Origin: Shewanella fidelis ATCC BAA-318
Lineage (GTDB): Bacteria; Pseudomonadota; Gammaproteobacteria; Enterobacterales; Shewanellaceae
Assembly (NCBI RefSeq): GCF_000518605.1
Contig: NZ_KI912458.1
Span: forward strand, 124,001 to 188,000
Reading direction: 5' to 3'
DNA length: 64,000 nucleotides
Below the pieces are notes generated by a model, which did no database searches, was not told the origin of the DNA, and saw nothing but the letters and a program-made list of their open reading frames with translations. Positions 25,364-35,744 of this stretch are shown one piece after another (within the stretch, counting starts at the first letter, position 1; every line of letters starts with the position of its first letter). Made by a program: the position numbers and the translations under genes.

Positions 25364-27409
25364 ATGACATTAAGCAGTAATCTTAAGTCCCTTTTCAAGC
25401 GTTTTGCTAGTGCTGATGAGGTCGAACATGCCGCGCTAAATACAACACAGCAAACGACAGAGCTCAAAAATATCGCCATGACTAATCAAGGATTAACTGT
25501 TGGCAAGGCGCTGCAAGAGGTTGCTGCAAAGTATCGTTTTCAGCAGCACCAATTATATCACGGTGGCACTAATCAACTGCAGGTGGTTGAGGATACTGAG
25601 CAAGGGGTTGTATTACACAGTCAGTTTGAGTTAATCGGTAGCACAGGTGATGTGGTGATAACAGAGTGGCTGGCTATCGATGGCTTAGACTTTGATGGAG
25701 CTTCATCAGCTAAAGGCTCTGCCTACTTTGTGGCGGTTGATAATGTCGGTCAATTTTTTATTGGTCAATTGAGTAAGCCGGGCAAATATAACTTGTCGGC
25801 TTGTTTTTCATTGGCTGTTTATCCCACTGAGGATATCTGCTTTTATCAAGGCCAGATTTGGCTGGTGGCTGCCAAGCAATCAGGGCGCTTTAGTCATAAA
25901 CAACTTTTTGTGGTGGATTTAACTCAAGCTGTAGGCGCATTATCGAACCTTATGCAAATACAGTTAGGCGACCATTTTAGTAAGTGGGTTAGCGAATATG
26001 ATGTGCCGTTTGATTTTGCAAGAAACACTATGGTCTGTACTGCTCACAATGAGCTGGTGTTTTATCAACGTTCCAAGCATGGCTCGCATCAGTTGGTGTG
26101 TTTCAATCCGGTCACCGCTCATGTGCAGGAAATCCCACTCACGGGCAAACCCGCGCCTGATGATATATCTGTACGTAACACCTTTTTTCAAGATAAAGCC
26201 CGTGGCTTAGTGCTATTAGCCAATGCAGAAACCGTAGGCTTATCAAATGAAAGCTCAAAAGTAGATACCGATCTTCAAGGTGACAACCATCAGCAGCAGC
26301 GATTTGATTATTCACTGCAGCTTATCGATTTAAATCAAAAGCAGGTCAGTTGGAGCCGTACAGTTCGTTCACTTCATGTATCGCAAATTTGCAGTGATTA
26401 TGAGGCTGAAGACATAGTTGAAGCTTTAATAGCAATAGCCCAAGGCGATCTCGACTCAGAACATCATGAGGGGTTACAAACGTTTATAGAGTGTCTCACC
26501 AGTGCGGTGTTTGCTAAAGATGGCAATAGTATTTGGCTAGCTTGGCAAGATGGTGTTGCGCAGCAATTGTCACTGCAAGGCGACAATATCTCGCCTTTAT
26601 ATCAATTGGTTCAATTAAACCAAGCGGGTGAACAACGTGGCTTGAGTTATGACCATGACTTGCTGACAATTCAAGGGCAAATTAATCAGTGTCTGTTTGC
26701 TGCTGTGGGGGAGGAGGAAGATGCCAGCCTATGGCAGTGCACTGTGCCTAGTGTTAACCCTGATGAGTTTACTTTTGATGGCGCAACTAACACGCATTTA
26801 GTTTGCGAGCGCCCTGAGGTTAATCTCATTATCGACAGTGCGGAGCATTTCCAGCCAAGTGCCACGGGCCAAGTTGACATAGTGTGCCGAGATCTAAGCT
26901 GTAACACTGCGCGGTTAGCGGCGTTGCAACAACTTGAAGCACTCATGCCACAGCTGCGACTGTATTATCAAGCTCATCCCCAGAGTGAGGCGCTTTATTT
27001 CGCGTTTATTGAACAGCAAATAGCAGGTTGTATTTCGCAAAGCGAGTATGATTTCTTTGCATCGGCTGCTTATGATGACAAATGTGCATGTGTACTGGCT
27101 AACATCGTCAAGCAATTTGCTAGTTGGGGTGTGGGTGGTCATCTTAAAGGCTTAAAGGGGATCCCTGTGTTCGCCGAAGCAGTATTGTCGCTGGCCTTTA
27201 AACTAGAATATCTAGATGTGTTAGCCGAGTATTTTAATGCGCTTGATAATCAGCCTCCTATTCACCCGTTTCATGTGCACCGCACTATGGCTGTGATCCG
27301 TGATACCCATGCGGATACACCAGAATTGGCTCGATTTTTACAACGATTACCTTGGCCATGGAATGATGCTGAGTTTACTGTGCCAAATGTGGGAGATTAT
27401 GATGAATAA
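25364..27409 (+). CDS. Large cytoplasmic protein of unknown function
   Basis: A 681-residue protein without signal peptide or membrane segment. It is rich in short strands that recur (GDVVITEWLAIDG, SAYFVAVDNVGQFFIGQL, ICFYQGQIWLVAAK, HNELVFYQRSKHGSHQLVCF), which suggests a beta-propeller-like first two thirds, followed by a helical end (about 520-660) with a PWPWND motif. It overlaps the start of the next gene by eight bases (27402), so the two are co-translated. No catalytic motif or known family was recognised. Confidence 0.6.
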   Translation: MTLSSNLKSLFKRFASADEVEHAALNTTQQTTELKNIAMTNQGLTVGKALQEVAAKYRFQQHQLYHGGTNQLQVVEDTEQGVVLHSQFELIGSTGDVVITEWLAIDGLDFDGASSAKGSAYFVAVDNVGQFFIGQLSKPGKYNLSACFSLAVYPTEDICFYQGQIWLVAAKQSGRFSHKQLFVVDLTQAVGALSNLMQIQLGDHFSKWVSEYDVPFDFARNTMVCTAHNELVFYQRSKHGSHQLVCFNPVTAHVQEIPLTGKPAPDDISVRNTFFQDKARGLVLLANAETVGLSNESSKVDTDLQGDNHQQQRFDYSLQLIDLNQKQVSWSRTVRSLHVSQICSDYEAEDIVEALIAIAQGDLDSEHHEGLQTFIECLTSAVFAKDGNSIWLAWQDGVAQQLSLQGDNISPLYQLVQLNQAGEQRGLSYDHDLLTIQGQINQCLFAAVGEEEDASLWQCTVPSVNPDEFTFDGATNTHLVCERPEVNLIIDSAEHFQPSATGQVDIVCRDLSCNTARLAALQQLEALMPQLRLYYQAHPQSEALYFAFIEQQIAGCISQSEYDFFASAAYDDKCACVLANIVKQFASWGVGGHLKGLKGIPVFAEAVLSLAFKLEYLDVLAEYFNALDNQPPIHPFHVHRTMAVIRDTHADTPELARFLQRLPWPWNDAEFTVPNVGDYDE

Positions 27410-28895
27410 CTATTTAAAGCGTATTGCTAATGGCTATACAGTCGCTACGAGTTTGGCCTTGCTATCTATGTCTGCCTTGGTGACGCCAGCGCACGGATTT
27501 GAAACTGAAGTGCAAAGCTTTTTTCATGGTGACTGGGAGGTAACATGTGATAACACCCATACCTGCCGCGCCGTTGGCTACCACAATCCCGAGCAAAGAA
27601 ATACTGCAGGGGAATACAGTCCGGTTTCGGTGATTTTCACGCGCGCAGCAGGTGAGAATGCAAAAGTTACGGGTAGAGTGAAGTTTGGTGCGCTGTCATT
27701 TGATGGTGAGGATAAGCACGCTGGTAATGACACTATTACCTTGAGTATTAATGATACTTACCAAAGTGTTTTGTTGCCTGAATTGCCAAGTTATGAGCAA
27801 AAAGGCATTCGCTTTAGTGGCGATCGTCAGTTGACTGATAATCAGGTCAGCGAATTACTTAAGGCGCTTACTATGAAAGGCCGAGTATCGATTAAATTTG
27901 ATAGCAACACAGGCGATGAGTGGTATCTATCGACTAAAGGCTCTACTGCGGTTTTATTAAAAATGGATGACTACCAAGGGCTAGTTGAAACACCTTTTGC
28001 GATTGTGAAAAAAGGCCAAGTTAGCAAAGGGATTGTGCAACCTAAGCAAGTTCCGGTTATTTCGATACCAGATCAGCCAATACCGGTTACAACAGCGGCA
28101 GATCTTGCATTGGCAACAGATGCTGATTTTAACCAGAGAATAAGAACAGCACTTAATAACGCTTGTGATAACGTCCCAGCAGAAGACCAACCATTAGAGC
28201 TTGAGCTAGCCAGACTGACACCAAATAAGCTTGTTGTATCAACCATGTGTTGGTCAGCTGCATATAACTATGGTCAAGCTGTATGGCTGGTTGATGATAA
28301 CGCTGAGATTGAACCTGTGTTAGTGACCGATAGTGCGGTGAGTTATGCTAATGGCGTGATAGATGAGTTTATGCGGGGCCGAGGAGTTGGCGATTGCCTC
28401 TCTGCTAGGCGCTATATTTGGAATGGCAGTGAGTTTATTTTAGCTGATTCCTATACCACAGGAGCGTGTCGTGAAATTGCGCCGGGTGGTGCATGGTATA
28501 TTCCGACGACGGTTAGCACTGTAATAAATGGTGTTGATCCCGCAGCAGGGATCGACTGTGAGTCTGAGCAAGCTTATAGCACCCAAGGTATGGTGAAATG
28601 TGCTCAACGTGAGTTAGCAGGTCTTGAGTGGCAAATGAGCGAGCAATTAGCAGAAATTGAACGATTTTCGCATGCAGAATATAACACAAAGGCAGATGAA
28701 AGCCGCGAGGCTGCAGCGGCTATTGCCCAAGCACAGCAGGCGTGGCGTACTTTTCGTAAAAGTGAGTGCAAAGCTCAGCAACTAAGTGCAGCAGAAGGCT
28801 CGATGAGTTTGCCACTCTTTGTTGGTTGCCAAGTGGATTTAACCCAAAAGCGTTTACAGCAACTACAGTTAACCAAGCAATCGCTAATGTACTAA
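27402..28895 (+). CDS. Secreted DUF1176 + LprI-like (DUF1311) fusion protein
   Basis: A 497-residue exported protein. The start at 27402 is chosen because GGGAG lies six bases upstream; 27399 is also possible. After the signal peptide (to about ALVTPAHG), residues about 35-370 resemble DUF1176: FFHGDWEVTCDNTHTCRAVG, PVSVIFTRAAG, VGDCLSARRYIWNGSEFILA and a TTGACRE block. The C-terminal 110 residues resemble LprI/DUF1311 lysozyme-inhibitor-like domains: IDCESEQAYSTQGMVKCA, REL, AQQAWRTFRKSECKAQ, and VGCQVDLTQKRLQQL. The fusion suggests a periplasmic protein that binds a hydrolase or the envelope. Its partner gene upstream is of unknown function. Confidence 0.72.
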   Translation: MNNYLKRIANGYTVATSLALLSMSALVTPAHGFETEVQSFFHGDWEVTCDNTHTCRAVGYHNPEQRNTAGEYSPVSVIFTRAAGENAKVTGRVKFGALSFDGEDKHAGNDTITLSINDTYQSVLLPELPSYEQKGIRFSGDRQLTDNQVSELLKALTMKGRVSIKFDSNTGDEWYLSTKGSTAVLLKMDDYQGLVETPFAIVKKGQVSKGIVQPKQVPVISIPDQPIPVTTAADLALATDADFNQRIRTALNNACDNVPAEDQPLELELARLTPNKLVVSTMCWSAAYNYGQAVWLVDDNAEIEPVLVTDSAVSYANGVIDEFMRGRGVGDCLSARRYIWNGSEFILADSYTTGACREIAPGGAWYIPTTVSTVINGVDPAAGIDCESEQAYSTQGMVKCAQRELAGLEWQMSEQLAEIERFSHAEYNTKADESREAAAAIAQAQQAWRTFRKSECKAQQLSAAEGSMSLPLFVGCQVDLTQKRLQQLQLTKQSLMY

Positions 28896-28931
28896 AAGCG
28901 ACTATAACCTTCCATATTAAATAAGCGTAAG

Positions 28932-28974
28932 TAGCGAGTAGACAGGTGAATAGTTTGTTGACTCGCTATTTTTA
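28932..28974 (+). terminator. Probable terminator after the DUF1176 gene
   Basis: TAGCGAGT pairs with ACTCGCTA across a long loop, followed by TTTTTATC. Confidence 0.5.
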
Positions 28975-29405
28975 TCATCATTTCAGAAGAAAAAGTTATA
29001 ACTCGTTTTGTCGATATAACTGAATAAGTCGATTAATTATACAATTTTGTTACTTATTTGGAGGTATTCCTTCTAACTAGCTGAACCTTGCAAAATTTCT
29101 TCGTGATCTAGCTTCAAAAATTCAATCACCTCAAATCAATCCGTTAACAATTAATTATTATATTAGTAACTCATGAATATGCTAATCATTCTCATCTAGT
29201 GCACATGTGTATGATTTTAATAATTTAGATTGATTTTTACATCTAAAAGCTGCTTCTTAGATACCTTTTTATATTGTGAGCCAGTCAACGTATTTCAATA
29301 AAGTTAGCGGTATGCCTCAAGTTATTGGCAGATATGCGGATTATTGAATTCAGATATATCCGAAGAATAAAATACCACCTTCGATATACAACCGGCCTGT
29401 AGTTA
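28975..29405 (+). promoter_or_regulatory. dms operon upstream region
   Basis: About 430 A/T-rich bases before dmsE. A single good CRP-type half site (CGTGATCTAGC, 29101-29111) is present but its second half is poor, and I could not find a clear FNR/EtrA palindrome. Regulation by CRP, ArcA or EtrA is expected from Shewanella biology but is not proven by this sequence. Confidence 0.35.
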
Positions 29406-30380
29406 ATGTCCACAATAAAAACCGTAAAGTCAGTGAATTTTATGGCCAAATTAATGGCTAGCAGTTTACTCACTATGCTCATCAGTGTTTTGCCTGCGCA
29501 AGCAACTCCATGGGATAAGCTTGACTCAACGCAACTCGAACAAAAATTAACAGAGAAATTTAGCGAAGGTAAGTACTCTCCAAAAGGAGCGGACTCTTGC
29601 CTGATGTGTCACAAGAAGAGTGACAAAGTCATGGCGATCTTTGATGGTGTCCATGGTGATATGAGCAATAGCAAATCACCGATGGCTGGCATTCAATGTG
29701 AAGCATGTCATGGCCCGCTAGGTAAGCATAATCGTGGTGGTAAAGAGCCAATGATTAGCTTTAGTCCAGATAGCAAGCTTTCTGCTGCTAGCCAAAATAG
29801 TGTGTGTCAGGGCTGTCACAACGATCCTAAGCAAATGGCATGGCATAACAGCACTCATAACCTTGAAGAAGTGGCTTGTAGTGACTGTCACGATATTCAC
29901 GCAGCTAAAGATCCTGCACTTGACCGTTTAACGGTTAACGACACTTGTACTTCTTGTCACACCCGCGCTAAAGCTGACATGAACAAGCGTTCATCACACC
30001 CAATGAAGTGGGATCAGATGACCTGTATCGATTGTCATAATCCACACGGTTCAATGACAGAAAGCGCACTTATCAAGCCTAGCCTAAATGAAACTTGTGC
30101 TGAGTGTCATGCTGACAAACGTGGCCCATTCCTATGGGAGCATGCGCCAGTGATGGAAGACTGCTCAAGCTGTCATACACCGCACGGCAGTGTAAATGAC
30201 AACCTTCTTAAATCTCGTACACCGCAGTTGTGTCAGCAATGTCACGCCGACGATGGCCACGCAAGCCGTATGGCAAGCCAAGCGGGACTAGATGCGTTCA
30301 GTGCAGGTAAGAGTTGTTTAAATTGTCACAGCAAGATCCATGGTTCTAACCATCCTGCTGGCAGCAACTTTGCCCGTTAA
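29406..30380 (+). CDS. dmsE: DmsE periplasmic decaheme c-type cytochrome
   Basis: A 324-residue exported protein with ten CXXCH heme sites in order: CLMCH, CEACH, CQGCH, CSDCH, CTSCH, CIDCH, CAECH, CSSCH, CQQCH and CLNCH. Length, spacing and the following porin gene identify it as an MtrA-type decaheme. The position before a DMSO reductase makes it DmsE. It takes electrons from CymA on the periplasmic side and feeds them through the porin DmsF to the surface DmsAB. The signal peptide ends about SVLPAQA. The start is uncertain: ATG 29406 or ATG 29442; neither has a strong ribosome site. Confidence 0.93.
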   Translation: MSTIKTVKSVNFMAKLMASSLLTMLISVLPAQATPWDKLDSTQLEQKLTEKFSEGKYSPKGADSCLMCHKKSDKVMAIFDGVHGDMSNSKSPMAGIQCEACHGPLGKHNRGGKEPMISFSPDSKLSAASQNSVCQGCHNDPKQMAWHNSTHNLEEVACSDCHDIHAAKDPALDRLTVNDTCTSCHTRAKADMNKRSSHPMKWDQMTCIDCHNPHGSMTESALIKPSLNETCAECHADKRGPFLWEHAPVMEDCSSCHTPHGSVNDNLLKSRTPQLCQQCHADDGHASRMASQAGLDAFSAGKSCLNCHSKIHGSNHPAGSNFAR

Positions 30381-30398
30381 GTCTAGGAGTGACTCTAT

Positions 30399-32423
30399 AT
30401 GCGTTTAATTAAACCTTTTTCATTAAACCTGATCACCCTAGCGTTATTGGGTGCAGGTACTAGCGTGTATGCGGCAGACTTTGGTGTGCAAAACGCCAAT
30501 ATCGCTGCAGGTAAAACCGCAAACTATCAATGTAAGCGTTGTGTTGAGCCGCAAGGCTACACAGGTAGTGTAGGTGTGAGTGTTGGCGCGATTGACGCCG
30601 ATGACAATCATGCTATCAACCAGTTTGGTACTGGTGATGACGGTGCTGTTGCAGGTGTGAATGCCGATCTTGCATACCAGCAAAGTGGTTACAAAGCTAA
30701 AGTACAAGCGCACCAACTTGGTATGCAAAACGGCTTTGTTACTATGGAAGCAGGTAAAAGCGGCCATTATAAACTTGATGTAGATTTCCAAACGATTACC
30801 ACTAATCAAGGCAGTAATGCAGCAACAAACCTATGGCAAAACAATGGCATGCTAACACCAAGTGACCAGACTCGCGTGCTTGATCTTGAGTTACAAAGAC
30901 AGCGTAGCGGGATTGGTTTTGAATATGACTTCTCAGAAGTGATGGGCCTAGGTTTAAGTAGTTATGCTCGTTATGACCGTGAAGATAAAACCGGTCACCG
31001 CAGTGCAAGTCTAACGAGTCCACGCCCAACGAACTTTGCTGAAGCCGTTGATGAAACTACAGACAAGTTCAGTGCAGGTATCGTACTTGATGGTGCGAAC
31101 TGGTTGTCAGAGCTTAGCTATAACGGCTCACGCTACGACAACAACATGGGCGATTTAAGTCTGCCTTACGCTTACGATGTATACAGCGCAACACCAGATA
31201 ACCAAGCGCATCAAGTGTCGCTATCTGGCCAGTACCGTTTAGCGTCAAGTGTATTTAGTGGTCGCGTGGTTACCGGTCGTATGATCCAAGATCAAGATCT
31301 TATCCAGATGAGCGGCAACCCTATTCAAAACTGGGATGGTCAGGTTGATACCTTAAGCTCAAATCTAGCAGCTAGCACTCGAGTAAGTAATCGCTTACGT
31401 CTTGGTGCAAGCTATGACTACAGCAAGCGTGACAATCGTTCATCAGTGTTTGATTTTGCACAGTATGAGTTTGATTCAATGTCTGGTGCGTTTAAGCAAA
31501 ACACACCAATGGATATCGAGCGTCAAACATTCAAGACTAACGCAAGCTACCGTATTGCTAGTGGTTATCGCTTACAAGCTGGTTACGATTACAAACAAGT
31601 TGAGCGAAGCTATGGCGAGCGTGAAGAAACCCGTGATAACGAGTTTTGGAGCAAGCTAAATATTCGCGCTATTGACAAGCTAACTCTAGATTTTGGTGTG
31701 AGCTATGGCGAGCGTGGCGGTAGTGAATACCAAGCTAACGAGCTGACTAGCGATGAAACAGAGTCGTTACTGCGCAAATACAACCTAGCTGATCGTAAGC
31801 GCACTGAAGTAAATGCCCGTGCGAACTATGCGCCACTAGAGTGGTTAACTTTCGATGTTAGCACTTACTACGCAAACGATGACTATGACGCCACTGTAAT
31901 CGGCCTAACTCAGGCTAAAGATTACGGTTACGACATTAACGTTCATGCACAAATTTCTGCACCGCTATCTGTTTATGCCTTTGCTGGTCAGCAGTGGATC
32001 GATTCAGACCAAAGTGGCGACCAAGCATCGATTTGGCACACAGAGATTAATGATGAGTTCATTAACTTAGGCCTAGGCGCGACCTATAGCGGCTTAATGG
32101 ATGGCAGATTAATTCTAGGTACAGATTACCTATTTGCTAATTCATCAAGTAACACTGGCGTCAACGGTTACAACACTGGCAGCTCAAATACTTACGATTA
32201 CGGTAGCTATTACTCGTACAACCACAGTGTGAGTTTGTATGGTCAATACCTGATCTCTGAGCAGATAGCAGTTAAGTTGGCTTACCAATTTGAACGTTAT
32301 TTTGATACCGACAGTGCTGCGGTTACACCCGATAGCATTCCAGGTTTAATCACCTTGGGTGACCTGAACCACAATTACAACGCCCATCAACTGATGTTGA
32401 CCTTCAGCTACAAGCTGAAATAA
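30399..32423 (+). CDS. dmsF: DmsF outer-membrane beta-barrel (MtrB family)
   Basis: A 674-residue protein with a signal peptide (to SVYAA) and a CKRC motif at about residue 45, the N-terminal CXXC seen in MtrB-type porins. The rest is a long series of alternating strands with aromatic ends, finishing MLTFSYKLK, a typical barrel C-terminus. MtrB-family barrels sheath the decaheme cytochrome and let electrons cross the outer membrane. It lies 18 bases after dmsE with AGGAG before ATG. As the second gene of the dms operon it should house DmsE. Confidence 0.92.
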   Translation: MRLIKPFSLNLITLALLGAGTSVYAADFGVQNANIAAGKTANYQCKRCVEPQGYTGSVGVSVGAIDADDNHAINQFGTGDDGAVAGVNADLAYQQSGYKAKVQAHQLGMQNGFVTMEAGKSGHYKLDVDFQTITTNQGSNAATNLWQNNGMLTPSDQTRVLDLELQRQRSGIGFEYDFSEVMGLGLSSYARYDREDKTGHRSASLTSPRPTNFAEAVDETTDKFSAGIVLDGANWLSELSYNGSRYDNNMGDLSLPYAYDVYSATPDNQAHQVSLSGQYRLASSVFSGRVVTGRMIQDQDLIQMSGNPIQNWDGQVDTLSSNLAASTRVSNRLRLGASYDYSKRDNRSSVFDFAQYEFDSMSGAFKQNTPMDIERQTFKTNASYRIASGYRLQAGYDYKQVERSYGEREETRDNEFWSKLNIRAIDKLTLDFGVSYGERGGSEYQANELTSDETESLLRKYNLADRKRTEVNARANYAPLEWLTFDVSTYYANDDYDATVIGLTQAKDYGYDINVHAQISAPLSVYAFAGQQWIDSDQSGDQASIWHTEINDEFINLGLGATYSGLMDGRLILGTDYLFANSSSNTGVNGYNTGSSNTYDYGSYYSYNHSVSLYGQYLISEQIAVKLAYQFERYFDTDSAAVTPDSIPGLITLGDLNHNYNAHQLMLTFSYKLK

Positions 32424-32462
32424 CTCGACTCAGTCACTAATAAGTTTGAGGAAAACAAAATT

Positions 32463-34985
32463 ATGGAACGCAGAAGTTTCTTAAAAATGAGTGCCGCGCT
32501 GGGCTGCGCCGCAACAGTTACCGGCTGTAATTCTAGCTCTGATGATGCCAATGTTATTCCACCACAGCCGCCTGTTACAGACGAAGTGGTGAACTGGTCA
32601 TCTTGCCTAGTTAACTGTGGTTCTAACTGTCCAATTAAAGTCTTCACTAAAGACGGTATCGTGACCCGTGTAGAAACTGATCACGAAGTAGAAGATAATT
32701 ATGGTCTACACCAAGTTCGTGCTTGTGCTCGTGGCCGTTCACTGCGTCAAAGAAACTACGCAGTAGACCGTTTAAAAACACCAATGAAGCGTGTTGGTGA
32801 GCGTGGTAAAGCTGAATTCGTACCAATTAGCTGGGACGAAGCGACTAGCATTATTGCTGAAAAGCTTTCAGCTGTTTACGCACAAGAAAATGGTGCTAAA
32901 TCAGTATTCCGTAGCTACGGCTCAGGCGCTTACTATGGCTTTGCATCAAATGCATGTTTCAACCGTCTATTTAACCTAAATGGTGGCTGCCTAAACGCTT
33001 ACGGTAACTACTCTTGGGCGCAGCAGATGGAAGCGGCGAAGCACACTTTCGGTACTGGCAGTACTGCTGGTTCATCAACGATTACTATCGAAGACAGTGA
33101 TTTCTTCTTAGGTGTTGCTTACAACCCAAGCGAAATTCGTCAATCAGGTTCTGGTGAAGGTTACGACTACCTACAAGCGCTACAAAGAAATAACGGCCTT
33201 GAAGTAGTTATGATTGACCCACGTTACACTGACTCTATGTTAGGTAAAGAATCAAGCTGGTTACCAATTCGTCCAGGTACTGATGCAGCGTTTGCTGAAG
33301 CGGTAGCTCATGAGATGATCAACCACGCAAACTTCGATAGCCAATCACTACCGTTTGTTCTTGAGCACTCAGTTGGTTTCAACAAGCAGTCTATTGAAGA
33401 TCAAAAAGCCATTTTTGCTGCTAGCGATGATGCGACTAAGCAAGAATACGCTAAGGTAATGAACTCAGATGAAAACTACCAAGACTACATTTTAGGTAAA
33501 GGTATTTACACTGACGCTAAAACACCAGAATGGGCTGAAAAAATCTGTGGTATCTCTGCAGAGAAAATCCGTTACATCGCTGGCAAGTTAATGACTGCTA
33601 AAGCGCCATACATAGTTGTTGGTGCAGGTGTTAACCGTCAAGCAAACGGTGAGCAAAGCATGCGTGCACTTTACATGCTGTCAGTGCTAACCGGTAAGCT
33701 TGGTACTCGTGGTGCTTCAAACGGTGAACTACCGTCAATGAGCAGCATGTCACGCGCTGGTATCCCAACAGGCAAAAACGAAGTTAAAGAAAGCATCTCA
33801 TTCTTTACTTGGTCTGAAGCGATTAACCACGGTGAAACTATGACTGCACGTAGTCACGGTGTTCGTGGTACTGACGGTTTAGACACGCCGCTTGGCGCTA
33901 ACATTAAGTTCATTTTGTCAGCATCAGACAGCTCACTATTGAACCAGCATGCTGAAATTAACAAGACTGCAGATATCTTCCGTAATGCGGAAGATCTATT
34001 CATCGTATCTTGTGATTGCTGGATGACGCCGGGCGCTAAATTTGCAGACATCATTCTTCCAGACACCAGCTGGTTAGAATCAAACGACTTAGTTAACGAT
34101 TCATACGCTTCTGGTTCATTAGGTTACTTAACTGCTATGTCTTCATCTGTGGAGTCTATGTGGGATTGTAAGTCTATGTACGAAGCCGCTGCAATGATCG
34201 CCGATAAGATGGGCGTTGGCGCAGCATTTAGAGATGGCAAAAACGAAGAAGAGTGGCTAGAAGAGCTTTACCAAAGCACTAAAGCGAATAGCAACAACAT
34301 CAACGTGTCTCCAGCGTTCCCAGCAACTTACAAAGAAGCGCAAAAAATTGGTTTCTTCCGTAAGAACATGAACGATAACCACGTTTCACTACAAAGCTTC
34401 GTTAAAGATGGTAAACCACTGTCTACACCAAGTGGCAAGATTGAGATCTACTCTGCTGAGTTAGCATGGCGTGCAGCTAACTGGGATCAAGAGAATAGTG
34501 CTCAAAACCCAACTGGCGTAAAAGGTGACACTATTACCGCGATTCCACAGTACACAGTGACTTGGGATGGTTATGAAGATGAAGACGCTAAACAAGATTA
34601 CCCAATTCAGTTAGCGGGTTACCACACTAAGGGTCGTACTCACTCTAGCTACCACAACGTGCCATGGTTACGTGAAGCGGTAGAAGACGCAGTATGGGTT
34701 AACCCAATGGATGGTGCTAAGCACGGCTTAAGTTCTGGTGACAAGATTGAAATGTACAACGAACGCGGCTCTGTTGAAGTGACAGTACGTATCACACCAC
34801 GTGTAGCGCCAGGTGTATTCGCACTAGGTCAAGGTGCTTGGTACAACCCAGGTAACAAGCGTGGCAGCACTGGTCACATTATTGATGAAGGCGGCGCGAT
34901 TAACTCGTTAACACGCTACCAGCCAAGCCCTGTCGCTAAAGGTAACCCACAGCACACTATTCGTGTTGCCATTAAAAAGATTTAA
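32463..34985 (+). CDS. dmsA: DmsA molybdopterin DMSO reductase catalytic subunit, Tat lipoprotein
   Basis: An 840-residue molybdopterin oxidoreductase. The N-terminus has a twin-arginine motif (RRSFLK, 4-8) and a lipobox TVTGC (Cys22), so it should be Tat-exported and lipid-anchored, consistent with its surface location in Shewanella. The iron-sulfur Cys are 48, 52, 56 and 88. The molybdopterin domains follow (FRSYGSGAYYG with the likely Mo-ligand Ser, VIDPRYTDS-like MIDPRYTDSML, RPGTDAA, and a C-terminal dinucleotide-binding domain with VNPMDGAKHGLSSGDK). It reduces DMSO to dimethyl sulfide. GAGGAAAAC precedes ATG. It sits between dmsF and dmsB. Confidence 0.95.
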   Translation: MERRSFLKMSAALGCAATVTGCNSSSDDANVIPPQPPVTDEVVNWSSCLVNCGSNCPIKVFTKDGIVTRVETDHEVEDNYGLHQVRACARGRSLRQRNYAVDRLKTPMKRVGERGKAEFVPISWDEATSIIAEKLSAVYAQENGAKSVFRSYGSGAYYGFASNACFNRLFNLNGGCLNAYGNYSWAQQMEAAKHTFGTGSTAGSSTITIEDSDFFLGVAYNPSEIRQSGSGEGYDYLQALQRNNGLEVVMIDPRYTDSMLGKESSWLPIRPGTDAAFAEAVAHEMINHANFDSQSLPFVLEHSVGFNKQSIEDQKAIFAASDDATKQEYAKVMNSDENYQDYILGKGIYTDAKTPEWAEKICGISAEKIRYIAGKLMTAKAPYIVVGAGVNRQANGEQSMRALYMLSVLTGKLGTRGASNGELPSMSSMSRAGIPTGKNEVKESISFFTWSEAINHGETMTARSHGVRGTDGLDTPLGANIKFILSASDSSLLNQHAEINKTADIFRNAEDLFIVSCDCWMTPGAKFADIILPDTSWLESNDLVNDSYASGSLGYLTAMSSSVESMWDCKSMYEAAAMIADKMGVGAAFRDGKNEEEWLEELYQSTKANSNNINVSPAFPATYKEAQKIGFFRKNMNDNHVSLQSFVKDGKPLSTPSGKIEIYSAELAWRAANWDQENSAQNPTGVKGDTITAIPQYTVTWDGYEDEDAKQDYPIQLAGYHTKGRTHSSYHNVPWLREAVEDAVWVNPMDGAKHGLSSGDKIEMYNERGSVEVTVRITPRVAPGVFALGQGAWYNPGNKRGSTGHIIDEGGAINSLTRYQPSPVAKGNPQHTIRVAIKKI

Positions 34986-34999
34986 GAGAGTAGTTAATT

Positions 35000-35665
35000 A
35001 TGACTGAAGCAACTCAATACGGTTTTTACGTAGACAGCACTAAGTGTACTGGCTGTAAAGCATGTCATGTATCTTGTAAAGACCGTCAAGGTAACGAGAT
35101 CCGTAATAACACCAACCCAGAGCAAAATGGTGTTCCTGCACTAAATGGCGTAACTTGGCGCCGTGTGTATGAATATGGTGGTGGACAATGGACTGAAGGC
35201 CAAAATGGCTGTTTCGAGCAAAGTGTATTTGCTTACTACATGTCAATTGGTTGTAACCACTGTTCAGAGCCAGTATGTGTTAAAGCTTGTCCAACAGGTG
35301 CTATGCATAAACGTCGTGAAGATGGTCTAGTACACGTAGCACAAGACCTATGTATCGGTTGTGAAAGCTGTGCTCGTGCATGTCCATACGATGCACCACA
35401 AATCGACCGTGAACGTAAAGTAATGACTAAGTGTGATGGTTGTTTTGAGCGTATCGCTGAAGGCCGTAAACCTGTATGTGTTGAGTCTTGCCCACTTCGT
35501 GCTCTAGACTTTGACACTATGGATAACCTACGCGCTAAATACGGTAACGGCGATGGTCACATTGCACCATTACCACCAGAGTCAATCACTTCACCAAACC
35601 TAATCATTAAGGCGAACGTGAATGGTGGACAAGGCGGCGATATCCTAAACCCAACTGAAGTTTAA
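35000..35665 (+). CDS. dmsB: DmsB iron-sulfur electron transfer subunit
   Basis: A 221-residue ferredoxin-like protein with four [4Fe-4S] motif groups: CTGCKACHVSCKDR near the start, CNHCSEPVCVKACPTGA, CIGCESCARACPYDAPQ, and CDGCFE paired with the later CVESCPLRALD. It has no signal peptide and should be co-exported with DmsA by the Tat system, to which it passes electrons. Start at ATG 35000 follows GAGAGTAG, 14 bases after dmsA. There is no dmsC-type membrane anchor in the operon, as expected when electrons come from a decaheme cytochrome. Confidence 0.95.
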   Translation: MTEATQYGFYVDSTKCTGCKACHVSCKDRQGNEIRNNTNPEQNGVPALNGVTWRRVYEYGGGQWTEGQNGCFEQSVFAYYMSIGCNHCSEPVCVKACPTGAMHKRREDGLVHVAQDLCIGCESCARACPYDAPQIDRERKVMTKCDGCFERIAEGRKPVCVESCPLRALDFDTMDNLRAKYGNGDGHIAPLPPESITSPNLIIKANVNGGQGGDILNPTEV

Positions 35666-35706
35666 TGTCAGTTGCTTGGATAACAAACGTCTTTATGTAA
35701 CATATC

Positions 35707-35735
35707 AGCGGGCTGAATGGCCCGCTTAGCTTTTA
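35707..35735 (+). terminator. Hairpin between dmsB and dmsG
   Basis: AGCGGGC / GCCCGCT around TGAATG, then TAGCTTTTA. It may lower transcription into dmsG, giving more structural subunits than chaperone. Confidence 0.5.
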
Positions 35736-35744
35736 AGGTAAACT

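Noticed and set aside
13628..28895. Prophage or genomic island
   Set aside because: No integrase, phage structural gene, tRNA site or attachment repeats were seen; only the small 1.16-kb insert is supported.
29101..29116. CRP site before dmsE
   Set aside because: Only one half site fits, so I list it only as a weak candidate in the upstream region.
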